Source: Paenibacillus pabuli NBRC 13638
Lineage (GTDB): Bacteria > Bacillota > Bacilli > Paenibacillales > Paenibacillaceae
DNA length: 64,000 nucleotides
Reading direction: 5' to 3'
Assembly (NCBI RefSeq): GCF_001514495.1
Contig: NZ_BCNM01000011.1
Span: forward strand, 62,001-126,000
A program made the translations under genes and the position numbers. The notes beneath the pieces were generated by a model that saw nothing but the letters and a program-made list of their open reading frames with translations, searched no databases and was not told the DNA's origin. Shown here in pieces: positions 33,516 to 42,848 of the stretch (the first letter of the stretch is position 1; every line of letters begins with the position of its first letter).

Positions 33516-35772
33516 ATATCGGACTTAAAATCTTGCGCCCCCAATAAGCCAATACGGTCGTTCCGGTCCAAGAGCTGCGCTTATTTTGGGTGTATTGATC
33601 GTTGATCATATAAGTTCGAGTGGAGATAGGGCTCTTCAAACCGAACTCTTCCCACTTCGCGGGATCATTCGAACCTCCAAGCTTTACAAGCATATTGGCC
33701 GTCTCCGTATCTATTTTATCCGGAATTTGCTCGAAGGCTTCGGTGATTTGCACATGAAATTCGTCGATCGGATTACGGCTGGTAATGCTCTCCAGGTGGA
33801 TGCCTTCGCGAATGTAAGAAACATATGCCAGGTGGTTCGCCCAGAACTCGTCGATATAAAAAAGCCTTACCCGCTGTTCTGATGGACTCATCGTCTTCTC
33901 CCCATTCAATATTCTGAGCCGTTCTTCGTATAGGATTCGCCTCTGATCCTCCACCATATCCGAATAACCGTTCAGTTCCCGCTGAATATCGAAGTTTTGG
34001 CCCATAATAACGCGCTGAATATGCTCGATTTTGCTACGGAGCGCTGGATTTTCAAGAGCCTCCTCCTGCCTGGGAACAGAAACTTCTTTATGAATGCCAA
34101 AGCGAAGCATCAACTCGTCTTCCAGGCATATATAAAATACGGAAGCTCCCGGGTCGCCCTGGCGGCCCGAACGCCCGCGCAACTGGTCATCAATCCGCAC
34201 ACTTTCATTCACATATGTACCCATTACGTATAATCCGCCCAGCTTGGCGACAACTTCTGCCTGCCCGGGGTTGCCGCCGCCGAGCCGAATGTCAACGCCG
34301 CGTCCTGCCATATTCGTAGACACCGTGACGGCGCCGATTTCTCCCGCTTTGGCGATGATTTCGGCTTCTTCTACATCGTTTTTTGCATTCAGAACATGAC
34401 AAGGTACGCCGGCAACCGCCAGCGCCTCCGCCAGTATGTCAGACTCCTCGACGCTTGATGTACCAATAAGAATGGGGCGTCCCACCCTATGGACGGAAGA
34501 GATTTCTTGTACAAGCGCCTTATATTTAGCTTCTTTATGGGTATAAATCCGGTGTGGGTGGTCGATCCGTATGTTTGGCCGGTTCGGCGGAATTTTCACG
34601 ACCTGCAGCGCATAGATATCTTCGAATTCCATTGCTGAAGCGTGGGCCGTAGCTGTCATTCCGCAAATTCCCGGATACAGGCTAATGAAGTGTTGAATGG
34701 TAATCGTCCCGAGAATTTTCCCGCCGGCCTTCCATTGAAGCCCTTCTTTGGCCACAAGCGCAGCTTGAAGACCATCTGGCAAATACCTGTTCTCGGCCAC
34801 ACGGCCGGTATATTCTTCGATTAGCTCAATTTCACCGTCCCGGACGATGTAATCGACGTCTTTTTTTAATAACGATTCCACATGCAGCGCACAATTTAAT
34901 GAGGTTAGCAAATGACTATTATGGTTATCGTACAAATTGCCACATCCCAACAGCAATTCCGCTTTTGCAGCACCTGCATCATTCAAGTAAACGTTCCGCT
35001 GGAACTCGTCGAAGTTGTAATGCTCTGTTTGCTCGAGCTGCCGAGCCGCTTCTGCGAAACGAATGCCATCATCGCTGGAAGAGCCCGACTCGCCGCTGAT
35101 GACTAGTGGCACCCGCGCTTCGTCGAGTAGCAGTGAATCTGCTTCGTCAACAATGACATAGTGGAAAGGACGATGTACGGTATCAGCTTCATTTAATGCA
35201 ATGGTGTCGCGCAAATAATCGAAACCCGCTTCTTTAGCCGTAACATAGATTATATCCTTGGCGTACGCTTCCCGTTTCTCGAGCAAACTCATGCCCGCTT
35301 GGACCGAGTTTACCGTTAACCCCAGGAAACGATAGACTGGACCCATCCACTCGGCATCCCGCTTTGCCAAATAATCGTTAAAAGTCAGCACATGAACGCC
35401 TTCGCCTGTCAGCGCATTTAGGTAAGCAGGCATTACAGCAGAGAGCGTTTTTCCTTCACCGGTCTGCTGCTCGATCAAAAATCTCTCGTGCAGAGCGATA
35501 GCAGCCATGATCTGGACATCGTAGGGCTGTAATGCCAACTTTCTCTTCGCTACCTCACAGACTAGTGCATAGGCATCGACAAGCAGCTCATTCAAAGGCG
35601 TACCTAATTTTGCTTCCTTTTTAAGCCGGAGAGATTCCGCTTGCAACCGCTGATCGTCCCAAGTTTCCAAACTCCGTTTTTGGATGAGCTCAACTTTGTC
35701 TCGATAACCTTTCAGCTTCAGTTGGATTTCGCGTTCTTTAATGTTTTGTATCCATTTGACGATTACATTCAT
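33496..35772 (-). CDS. secA2: Accessory preprotein translocase ATPase SecA2
   Basis: 758 residues, shorter than housekeeping SecA and lacking the C-terminal Cys-rich zinc region. Walker A is QTGEGKT, the DEAD-box is VIVDEADSLLLDEARVPL, and TNMAGRGVDIRLGGG and RGRSGRQGDPG are the RecA-like motifs. The scaffold and wing regions follow. SecA2 proteins export a restricted set of substrates through SecYEG. No SecY2 or Asp genes are near. It is the last gene in a minus-strand run after an ABC exporter and a LytTR-type regulator, 45 bp from the permease gene. The cargo is not evident. Confidence 0.88.
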   Translation of the reverse strand: MNVIVKWIQNIKEREIQLKLKGYRDKVELIQKRSLETWDDQRLQAESLRLKKEAKLGTPLNELLVDAYALVCEVAKRKLALQPYDVQIMAAIALHERFLIEQQTGEGKTLSAVMPAYLNALTGEGVHVLTFNDYLAKRDAEWMGPVYRFLGLTVNSVQAGMSLLEKREAYAKDIIYVTAKEAGFDYLRDTIALNEADTVHRPFHYVIVDEADSLLLDEARVPLVISGESGSSSDDGIRFAEAARQLEQTEHYNFDEFQRNVYLNDAGAAKAELLLGCGNLYDNHNSHLLTSLNCALHVESLLKKDVDYIVRDGEIELIEEYTGRVAENRYLPDGLQAALVAKEGLQWKAGGKILGTITIQHFISLYPGICGMTATAHASAMEFEDIYALQVVKIPPNRPNIRIDHPHRIYTHKEAKYKALVQEISSVHRVGRPILIGTSSVEESDILAEALAVAGVPCHVLNAKNDVEEAEIIAKAGEIGAVTVSTNMAGRGVDIRLGGGNPGQAEVVAKLGGLYVMGTYVNESVRIDDQLRGRSGRQGDPGASVFYICLEDELMLRFGIHKEVSVPRQEEALENPALRSKIEHIQRVIMGQNFDIQRELNGYSDMVEDQRRILYEERLRILNGEKTMSPSEQRVRLFYIDEFWANHLAYVSYIREGIHLESITSRNPIDEFHVQITEAFEQIPDKIDTETANMLVKLGGSNDPAKWEEFGLKSPISTRTYMINDQYTQNKRSSWTGTTVLAYWGRKILSPIFKLSKY

Positions 35773-35817
35773 GGGAGTGTGATTCCTCCTTGGTAGAAAT
35801 AAGACATTCTATAGTGG

Positions 35818-36528
35818 CTACTCATCCTTTAACCGCCGTTGATACAAAATAACAGACACAAGCGTTAATACAACCGTCCATGCCATAATAATGAGGAGGG
35901 GTTTTAATAGGTCTCCTATTGTAAACCCTGTATGGGGGATACCTAGCAAATGTATTAGCTGACTGCTTGGCATGTAATCCAGCACTTTGAAGATTGGATA
36001 ATCATCCGCTAATAACGCTCCCCCTGTTGCCCCGGAGAATATAGCTGCCACAGGAAGTATAGATAACGATGCTTCAAGCAACGTTTTGGAGAATAAGCCA
36101 CATATCGTCCCGGCCGCTATGTATAGAATAATCGAAAGAATGATTGCGGCCACAAATGCCCATATATTAGCGGGTTCATAGCCAAATATAAATATAGAAA
36201 TAGCCAGAACAACAGAAGACATGACAAAGACCAAAGCACTTTTTCCGATCAAAACGTCTATGATCGTAGCCGGAGTCATCATTAATGATCGTAACGTGTT
36301 GCGTTCCTTTTCTTCTGCAATCAAGCATGCTTGTGCAAAACATGTTACGAGCACAAGCGAAATATTTAGAAGAAAACCGATGACTTCAGGCATAGACAAG
36401 CCCGCACCTCGAAAAAGAACGGCTAAAAGAATCGGAAAAATCAACATGATGGAAATGGCATAATTGCGTGAAAACTCTTTGTAATCCTTCACGAATATCG
36501 CTCGCGCACGTTTCAATGAGATACTCAT
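35818..36528 (-). CDS. ABC-2 type transporter permease
   Basis: 236 residues with about six membrane segments, including ISIMLIFPILLAVLF, GFLLNISLVLVTCFAQACLI and IMAWTVVLTLVSVILY. The sequence EEKERNTLRSLMMTPAT is the typical cytoplasmic loop of ABC-2 permeases such as NatB/YhaP-like exporters. It overlaps the ATPase gene by four bases (ATGA). Likely role: export of a small molecule or peptide, or resistance. Substrate is unknown. Confidence 0.88.
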   Translation of the reverse strand: MSISLKRARAIFVKDYKEFSRNYAISIMLIFPILLAVLFRGAGLSMPEVIGFLLNISLVLVTCFAQACLIAEEKERNTLRSLMMTPATIIDVLIGKSALVFVMSSVVLAISIFIFGYEPANIWAFVAAIILSIILYIAAGTICGLFSKTLLEASLSILPVAAIFSGATGGALLADDYPIFKVLDYMPSSQLIHLLGIPHTGFTIGDLLKPLLIIMAWTVVLTLVSVILYQRRLKDE

Positions 36529-37370
36529 AGTAGCTCACTTCCTGTCATTTTAATGAAGATATCGCCTAGAGTTGGCTCTTTCGTTACTAATCTATCAATC
36601 AACCCTAGTTTCATCCAATCAGCGATTTGATCAGCCGTCTCTTCATCCATTGGTAATTCATGTGCTTCGCCATTGATTAAGTCCACACAAACGACGTTTT
36701 CCCGATGCTGTTTTTTAAGCGCCTTGGGCGAGCCGATGGCTTGGATTTGCCCTTGATACAAAATCGCTACCCGGGTGCATAGCAGCTCTGCCTCAGCCAT
36801 ATCATGCGTCGTTAAAAAAATCGTTGTCCCTTTCTCATTTAAATAGCGCAAGCCTTTATAAATATGGGCCGAGTTTACCGGATCTAAAGCCGAAGTAGGT
36901 TCATCCAAAAATAATAATTCAGGCTCATGGATAATCGCGCATGCCAATAGGACACGCTGACGCATCCCTTTAGATAGAAGGTTGACCTTCTTTTTGTGTT
37001 CCCCATATAAGTTTACAAACTGCAGCACCCTATCAATCGAAGATTTGGGTAGATCATATAATTGACGATACAACTCCAGATTTTCAACTATCGTTAATCT
37101 CTCATATAAACCACTGTTATCCGTCATAATACCAAAGCGCATCTTCTGTTTAGACTTCTGCATCATCTTCGCTGGTTCGTTAAATACAGTTGCCTGTCCG
37201 CTTGTCGGATTTAATTGCGCGGTTAAAAGCTTTATTAATGTTGTTTTTCCTGAACCACTCGGGCCGAGAAAACCAAAAATTTCACCTTTTGGAATGGAAA
37301 AAGACACGTCTGCCAACGCATCCTTCTTTTCAAATCTCTTCCGAATATGCTCGACTTGGATCACGTCCAC
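36525..37370 (-). CDS. ABC transporter ATP-binding protein
   Basis: About 281 residues from GTG 37370, behind AAGGAAGTGG. The frame extends 30 codons upstream without a credible site. Walker A is GPSGSGKTT, the signature is LLSKGMRQRVLLACAI, Walker B is LLFLDEPTSAL, and the H-loop is LTTHDMAEAE. It forms the exporter with the permease encoded next and is preceded by the gene for a LytTR protein with a degenerate ATPase. This order (regulator, ATPase, permease) is typical of self-regulated exporters. Confidence 0.92.
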   Translation of the reverse strand: MDVIQVEHIRKRFEKKDALADVSFSIPKGEIFGFLGPSGSGKTTLIKLLTAQLNPTSGQATVFNEPAKMMQKSKQKMRFGIMTDNSGLYERLTIVENLELYRQLYDLPKSSIDRVLQFVNLYGEHKKKVNLLSKGMRQRVLLACAIIHEPELLFLDEPTSALDPVNSAHIYKGLRYLNEKGTTIFLTTHDMAEAELLCTRVAILYQGQIQAIGSPKALKKQHRENVVCVDLINGEAHELPMDEETADQIADWMKLGLIDRLVTKEPTLGDIFIKMTGSELL

Positions 37371-37507
37371 TAACACCACTTCCTTTGAGTTAATGGCACA
37401 AGTATATAGAGATTGCACGTTTCCAACCATCAAAACCCCTCGGAATGTAGCTTTTATCACCTGAATGGTACCCTAGATGCCTGATTGGTTCGGCGTTTTC
37501 CTGAAAA

Positions 37508-38443
37508 TTAAAGGTTAAGAAGCGTTTTTAATTCAGATAATTTTGAACGGGATAACGGAACCACGGCATCTTTGCCGGTATTTAAACGCAGGCTGTAACT
37601 ATTTTTCGTCCAGGTAATTATCTCTCTTACTTTTTGCAGATTAACAAGGTAGGAACGATGGCATCTGAAAAATCCGAAATTCGCCAATCTCTGCTCGAGC
37701 TCAGTTAACGTTAAAGCACAGTCGTAATGTTCGCCATCTACATGTACCAGAATCGAACCATTTACACTCTCAATAAAATCAATTTCAGGCGGATTAAATA
37801 AAATCACTTTGCCATTTTTTTTCGTAGTAATCTTCTGCAAGATTACATTGGGCTGATCACGATCCTGCACATCTTGTTTATTCTCTTCCGCGTCCCGAAT
37901 ATCCAACGGATGCAAGCCGAGCTCATTCAATCGGTAAATGGTATCGCAGGAAATAAGGGCATCCTCAAAATTCGAAGTTAAAATTAAAATCTGCTTTTCT
38001 TTCAAAAGATCATCCAAAACCCGTTTAAACTGGCGACGATCTTGTTCTTCCAGATAAAAATAGGGTTCCTCCAGTACCAGTGTAGGCTGATGTGCAAAAT
38101 AAACGCGCAGCAACGTCACATACATTCTTTTTGATGGGCTTAGATTCTTGATTTTTATCTTCCGTTCTTCTTTCAAAGCGAAATAATCCAACAACATAGT
38201 AGCACGATCATTCCGCTCTGTTACGTTGATTAAAAAAGTGATTAATTCTTCCACCGTTAACTGTGCATACTCGTTTTGTTGAGCTCGAAATATGTAATAT
38301 TGGGAATGATCCAGCAATTGATTCATTAAAATCTGCTTTCGCTTCAAGTCTGTTATAATGCCAATCGATTGGTTACATGCCATATTTAATTCGATTTTCG
38401 GTAAGAATATTTCCCCATCATGATACACTGGTTGAAATTGCAT
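37508..38443 (-). CDS. Fusion of a degenerate ABC ATPase domain and a LytTR DNA-binding domain
   Basis: 311 residues behind AGGAGGACC. Residues 1-195 look like an ABC nucleotide-binding domain without a Walker A loop (NQSIGIITDLKRKQILMNQL). A signature-like NLSPSKRMYVTLLRVYFAHQ and a Walker B-like TLVLEEPYFYLEEQD are kept. Residues 205-311 are a LytTR domain (GKVILFNPPEIDFIESVNG, FFRCHRSYLVNLQKVREI, VVPLSRSKLSELKTLL). No receiver domain is present, so it is not a standard response regulator. A repressor or activator that senses the state of the ABC exporter encoded next is plausible. The architecture is seen in some Firmicutes. Confidence 0.85.
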   Translation of the reverse strand: MQFQPVYHDGEIFLPKIELNMACNQSIGIITDLKRKQILMNQLLDHSQYYIFRAQQNEYAQLTVEELITFLINVTERNDRATMLLDYFALKEERKIKIKNLSPSKRMYVTLLRVYFAHQPTLVLEEPYFYLEEQDRRQFKRVLDDLLKEKQILILTSNFEDALISCDTIYRLNELGLHPLDIRDAEENKQDVQDRDQPNVILQKITTKKNGKVILFNPPEIDFIESVNGSILVHVDGEHYDCALTLTELEQRLANFGFFRCHRSYLVNLQKVREIITWTKNSYSLRLNTGKDAVVPLSRSKLSELKTLLNL

Positions 38444-38633
38444 GCGGTCCTCCTGATCATCACTGCTTTTGGATAATATGTAACAATTATAATGTTGGAG
38501 TTATTTTTTGTCATCTTCAGTTGAGATGGTTTAGATCCTCGATCAGGCATATGAAGAACGAGCCTCCAGCAATCGGTTGGACGTAGCAGCATTGCATACG
38601 AAAAGCGATTGGATATCTATGGACATATAAACG

Positions 38634-38669
38634 AAAAACCACTCCCAAAAATGAATTAGGGTGGTTTTT
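38634..38669 (-). terminator. Terminator, probably bidirectional
   Basis: AAAAACCACTC and GGGTGGTTTTT pair around a 14-base loop. It lies 44 bp after the stop of the minus-strand gene at 38713. Confidence 0.7.
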
Positions 38670-38712
38670 AGGGTGACAGTTTGTCTTGATGAGCGATGGA
38701 GCTAAGTTGGAA

Positions 38713-39495
38713 CTACTCTTGAACTGTAAAAGGAATGCTCAACGAAGTGGGCTCTACAATGGTTTTTCCAGTGTCGTAATCATAGATTTTATTGAACACA
38801 AGTTCAATGGATTCCAGCTCATCCGGGTCATCGGTATATACTAAACCATAACCCATATTATCCATGACTACGCCGTCATATTGATGATAAACATAGGGTT
38901 TCCTCATGAAATTACGATCTGCTGAGATGGGGCTGCCCGTGTTTGGATAGACGGAATTCAAACCATAAAACCCGATATTTTGATCCGTTGTATTTTCAAC
39001 ACTGTAGAGGATTTTGATAAAAGTGATCTCAGGATCAATATCTTCTTGATTCAGAATAGAAATGTTTTTGCGAGTGTCTTCAGGAAGATCGCTAGCCTCT
39101 AATAGTTGAGCATCCATCATATGAATAATTAATGGCCCGAATTCAATACTTTGGTTCAGAGGAACAGCTTTTAACAATTTCAGTTGTCCGCCGTAATCGA
39201 ATGTTCCTGTATCTCCAGGTTTCGATAGGATCGGTGATGCTGCACTTTCAAAAAGCCTGTCCTGAAGATTGCTGGCGGCCTGCTCGGCTGGATTATAATC
39301 TGGTTTAAGTCCTTTGTATGTTAGTTCAGACCGGAAAGGCTTTAAACCAGATTCCAGGACAAGTTCAGAAGAAGCAGGGTAAGGCTGTAACGGATTGACT
39401 TCCAGTGGTGTAGATGTGGCATAATTGGAGCTGCCTGAACCGCCCAAAAGTGCGAGAGCGAGCAGTAATTGAACAATAAACATAAGATGAGACAC
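38713..39495 (-). CDS. Secreted or signal-anchored protein of unknown function
   Basis: 260 residues from GTG 39495, or an ATG four codons later (MFIVQLLLALALLGGSGSS). The hydrophobic start is a signal peptide without a lipobox Cys. The rest is a beta-rich extracellular domain (YGGQLKLLKAVPLNQSIEFGP, FIKILYSVENTTDQNIGFYG) similar in pattern to DUF4352-type immunoglobulin-like domains. I do not recognise the family. It stands alone on the minus strand with a terminator after it. Confidence 0.65.
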   Translation of the reverse strand: MSHLMFIVQLLLALALLGGSGSSNYATSTPLEVNPLQPYPASSELVLESGLKPFRSELTYKGLKPDYNPAEQAASNLQDRLFESAASPILSKPGDTGTFDYGGQLKLLKAVPLNQSIEFGPLIIHMMDAQLLEASDLPEDTRKNISILNQEDIDPEITFIKILYSVENTTDQNIGFYGLNSVYPNTGSPISADRNFMRKPYVYHQYDGVVMDNMGYGLVYTDDPDELESIELVFNKIYDYDTGKTIVEPTSLSIPFTVQE

Positions 39496-39876
39496 CCTTT
39501 CTCTCTAAAATATAAATAAATAAGATCATCAACCCACCTAGTTGTTATCTGAAGATAATATGACCTGATATGGTATTGATGGAATAGATTTACGGTCAAA
39601 GTAATAATAATCATAGCAAAATGGAGCATTAAGATAATGAGAATAACGACCTAACTTCAGGTAATAGAAGATTGACGAGTGGATAAAGTAACATAGATAT
39701 AAGGACCCAGGCGACAATGTAGGAGTTCTGTTCCGTAAGGACCAGGGTCCGTTATGAGTGGATAGATAGAACTATTTTAGGATAAATATCAAATGAATAG
39801 AGATTGTACATAGAGAAATATCAGATAAAATTATTAAATCTATATTGATAGAAACTGGTAATGGAGGTGAATAGAG
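39496..39876. other. 381-bp divergent intergenic region
   Basis: It lies between divergent genes. A minus frame overlapping the secreted protein gene is not credible. GGACCC and GGGTCC around 39700-39750 form a small inverted repeat. No known element was recognised. Confidence 0.35.
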
Positions 39877-40248
39877 ATGAAGTTTCTAAAGGGATCATTG
39901 ATTGTAATCACATTAATAGTCATAGCTTCAGTCACATGGTATGGCTCCTATAAGAATGATATGAAGGAACTTGAAGATGGTTTAAGAACGTATTTAACCG
40001 TTGAAAAGGGTATGGATGAAAATAATATTATTAACATCACAGCTCGTCGCAGTAAAATGCCACAGTATCCTGTAGGCGTCCAATTGAAGGACAATCCTCA
40101 GGAATATGTCTACACCTACATAGGAGAGCAATGGGTGCAACTTAATGATGTAACAATTGGTTTTTTTGCCGATAAGAACGGCACCATAATCAATGTAGAT
40201 GCCTTCATGGGCAAGACTACTCGCATTCTTGGTAACCAAATTAATTAG
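39877..40248 (+). CDS. DUF3139 family protein
   Basis: 123 residues from an ATG behind AATGGAGGTG. One N-terminal membrane segment (LIVITLIVIASVTWYGSY) is followed by a short extracellular domain, ARRSKMPQYPVGVQLKDNPQ, with the Y-P-V and K-D-x-P features of DUF3139. Function is unknown. It precedes a TPR-like gene by 14 bp. A damaged piece of a related gene is visible at 47789-47870. Confidence 0.7.
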   Translation: MKFLKGSLIVITLIVIASVTWYGSYKNDMKELEDGLRTYLTVEKGMDENNIINITARRSKMPQYPVGVQLKDNPQEYVYTYIGEQWVQLNDVTIGFFADKNGTIINVDAFMGKTTRILGNQIN

Positions 40249-40262
40249 AAACGAGGACTTTG

Positions 40263-40928
40263 ATGAATGATTTAGCCATTCAGAATATTGTCAATGGGTT
40301 AGTGAATCAGTCGACGGGAGAGTCCCTGGAAGAAGCAGAGAAGTTAATTCTTGACTATTTAAATAAGTTTCCTCAGGACGTAGACGCATGGGCAAGAGTA
40401 GTCTTATTGCAAACATTACCTCCTTTTGGAGATTATCAAAGAGCTATATCATTGCTAGATTCGGCAATGGAGTACAATGATAATGTTTCATATTTCACAA
40501 TACTTTCAAGCTTTTTCAGTGAATGGTTTATGGGTGGAATGAATGATTTTCAACTTGAAAATTTAATTCAATTAGAGAAAAACTCCAGTGATACACACAC
40601 GAAAGCCATTATATTGTATTTGATGGCATGGCATTACGAATCTACAAACAAAAATAAGTTTGTTACTCTTGTTGATCAATCAATTAAAACATGTAATTAT
40701 CTTGTAATGAACTGGGTTGATTTAGGAAATTACTATTTACAAAATGGAGAAATGGATAAAGGAAAGCTATTAATTCAGAGTGGATTGGCTAATGTTAAAC
40801 TTATTTATAAGGAAGATACATGTTACGAAGATTATGAATCACTAGATGTAATCAGGTTTATTAATGAACGAATTACTGGTGTCTTTATGACAGAGGGAAG
40901 ATACAATTCAATTGTTGATTTAATTTAA
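40263..40928 (+). CDS. Helical-repeat (TPR-like) protein of unknown function
   Basis: 221 residues from ATG 40263. It is all-helical with TPR-like pairs (SLEEAEKLILDYLNKFPQDV, YQRAISLLDSAMEYND, WVDLGNYYLQNGEMDKGK). Its small size, cytosolic nature and position 14 bp after a DUF3139 gene resemble the cassettes of the accessory zone that follows. I have no direct function. A GC-rich hairpin terminator lies about 60 bp beyond the stop. Confidence 0.6.
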   Translation: MNDLAIQNIVNGLVNQSTGESLEEAEKLILDYLNKFPQDVDAWARVVLLQTLPPFGDYQRAISLLDSAMEYNDNVSYFTILSSFFSEWFMGGMNDFQLENLIQLEKNSSDTHTKAIILYLMAWHYESTNKNKFVTLVDQSIKTCNYLVMNWVDLGNYYLQNGEMDKGKLLIQSGLANVKLIYKEDTCYEDYESLDVIRFINERITGVFMTEGRYNSIVDLI

Positions 40929-40987
40929 CAACCACCTTCTTATTTAAAGTACAAATAAATTTTGAACTTAAATTTTCAAAATGTAAT

Positions 40988-41027
40988 GAACAAGCCAGCC
41001 CATGAGCGGGCTGGTTTGTTCGTGTTT
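40988..41027 (+). terminator. Hairpin terminator, repeat family C copy 1
   Basis: GAACAAGCCAGCCC and GGGCTGGTTTGTTC form a 14-bp stem around ATGAGC. The sequence around it, from TGTAATGAACAAG to TTTCAAA, recurs at 46633-46690. Confidence 0.75.
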
Positions 41028-41147
41028 AAATCTTTTCAAAGGAAGCATGACAGGGCGAGTGCGCTTTAACATTGTTGGATTCGCCTGACCAATCCTGTAC
41101 AATGAATAACGACAAAAACAACGGTAGATTAAGGATGGATCAGCACG

Positions 41148-41900
41148 ATGAGAATTATCATATCACCAGCGAAAAAGATGAAGATTGATACCGATCTTAT
41201 GGCTATCGCGCAGATGCCGCATTTTATAAACGAGTCAGAACAATTATTGAGTCTGCTTCAAAAGTTAACCTATGACGAACTTAAAATATTGTGGAAGTGC
41301 AACGATGCAATCGCCGAACTGAATATGGAGCGGATTCAGAATATGAATTTAAAGAATAATCTGACGCCAGCCATCTATGCCTATGAGGGCATTCAGTATC
41401 AATATATGGCGCCGAGTGTTTTTCAAAGTGAAGAACTGGCCTATCTGCAGCAGCATTTACGCATATTATCCGGGTTTTATGGCATGTTGCGACCTTTGGA
41501 TGGGGTTACCCCTTATCGGTTGGAGATGCAGGGCAAGCTGCAAGGTCCGGGATTCAAGTCCCTCTATCAGTTCTGGGGTAGCAAATTGGCCAATCAGCTT
41601 CAGTCGGAAAGCAACTCCATTTTGAATTTGGCTTCCAAAGAATATAGCAAAAACATTACTCCTTTTCTAAGCGAGGAGGTTAAGTTCATTACTTGTGTAT
41701 TCGGACAAATGGTCGAGGGGAAGGTCATTGAAAAGGCAACCTGGGCCAAGATGGCCAGAGGCGAAATGGTACGTTATATGGCAGAGCATCAGATTACAGA
41801 TGTAAAGGACATCAGGGGCTTTGATCGGCTGAACTTTGGTTACTCAGAAGAACGATCGGATGAAAGCACATATGTTTTCATACAACCAGAGGGAAAGTAG
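41148..41900 (+). CDS. yaaA: Peroxide stress protein YaaA family
   Basis: 250 residues. The N-terminus RIIISPAKKMK and the block AIYAYEGIQYQYMAP, then LRILSGFYGMLRPLDGVTPYRLEM and ITCVFGQMVEGKVIEKATW, are the family signatures (former DUF328). YaaA reduces intracellular iron and damage under peroxide stress in E. coli. In Firmicutes the role is less studied. The usual C-terminal extension is normal. It stands alone between small cassettes. Confidence 0.92.
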   Translation: MRIIISPAKKMKIDTDLMAIAQMPHFINESEQLLSLLQKLTYDELKILWKCNDAIAELNMERIQNMNLKNNLTPAIYAYEGIQYQYMAPSVFQSEELAYLQQHLRILSGFYGMLRPLDGVTPYRLEMQGKLQGPGFKSLYQFWGSKLANQLQSESNSILNLASKEYSKNITPFLSEEVKFITCVFGQMVEGKVIEKATWAKMARGEMVRYMAEHQITDVKDIRGFDRLNFGYSEERSDESTYVFIQPEGK

Positions 41901-41906
41901 CCTACA

Positions 41907-42059
41907 TTGTACAACGATGAAGTTTCATGTACATATTGTGAGGATTCTGTGGTCAAGTGCGGTTGGAAGACAACACACGAAGCGCTCTATGACTTCTCAA
42001 AAAGTGGTCGTAATTTTGATGGTGGTGTCGGAAATAAATGGTGGGAAGCGAAATTTTAA
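41907..42059 (+). CDS. Short Cys-containing protein, possible gene fragment
   Basis: 50 codons from TTG 41907, preceded by GAGGGAAAG. The product has CTYCEDSVVKCGW, which could bind metal, then aromatic EALYDFSKSGRNFDGG and ends NKWWEAKF. It is not recognised. It might be the tail of a lost toxin or immunity gene. Confidence 0.35.
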   Translation: MYNDEVSCTYCEDSVVKCGWKTTHEALYDFSKSGRNFDGGVGNKWWEAKF

Positions 42060-42112
42060 TCAGATAGGGGTTCTAGGCTTGAGATTGCAAAAAGTAATGA
42101 GGGGGATTATGC

Positions 42113-42544
42113 ATGTCTGTTTCAGTATCTATTGAAATAAGATTATCAAAGCAAATCTCAAGAATGACTATTCTTCGCAAACTCGAAGATTTCGGTTGGA
42201 CGTATAACGATCAAGGAAAAGTCACTTATCTACCAATTGGAGACGAGGATGACTTTGATTGGCAGCACAAATCAATTCCTTTAGAGGAGTTACTAAAGAT
42301 TTTAGTCATAAAGGATAATCAAAGAGAATTAATTGGAGTGGTAATGACTTGGAAAGATACAGATGAAGGGGGAACATTCTTAATTGAAGAGAACGGTACC
42401 ATAATTATAAGTCCAGATATAAATCGAAAAGTTCTCGATATTGAAAGTTATAATAAGATAACTGACGTAAACTGGTATATTACCAAATTAATACCCGCAT
42501 TTGGTCAATTGTATGAGTCAATTTCCTTCAATGAACATGTGTAG
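42113..42544 (+). CDS. Hypothetical protein, possible immunity type
   Basis: 143 residues from an ATG near AGGGGG. A mixed alpha/beta protein with no signal peptide: ISRMTILRKLEDFGWTYND, YLPIGDEDDFDWQHKSIPLEEL, LIGVVMTWKDTDEGGTFLI and NWYITKLIPAFGQLYESISF. The acidic, compact nature and the place among similar cassettes suggest a polymorphic-toxin immunity protein. No toxin is beside it. I do not recognise the family. Confidence 0.55.
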   Translation: MSVSVSIEIRLSKQISRMTILRKLEDFGWTYNDQGKVTYLPIGDEDDFDWQHKSIPLEELLKILVIKDNQRELIGVVMTWKDTDEGGTFLIEENGTIIISPDINRKVLDIESYNKITDVNWYITKLIPAFGQLYESISFNEHV

Positions 42545-42771
42545 AATGTACCATTCAATGAGAAAAACTAAATTATTACTCATATAAAAAGGACTTCTCT
42601 TCAATATTGACATGTTTGAAGAAGATGATCTTTGTATACTAGGGGCCACTGAAATAGTCCGACATCATCTATAAACAGGATAAAACATGGGAGAGACTAC
42701 AGGATTCCAACTTCCGTTGGGATGCCAAGCATTATTTTAAATCAAACGTGGGCCCTACATCATTGCCTTTA

Positions 42772-42798
42772 CCCCTCCTCATTTTTATTGAGGAGGGG
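42772..42798. terminator. GC-rich hairpin
   Basis: CCCCTCCTC and GAGGAGGGG form a perfect 9-bp stem around nine AT bases. There is no clear T tract, only TATCCTGTTTTCC after it, so termination is uncertain. Confidence 0.45.
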
Positions 42799-42848
42799 TA
42801 TCCTGTTTTCCTGTATAATTAAATGATTAATTTCAGGTGGTGTCTCGG

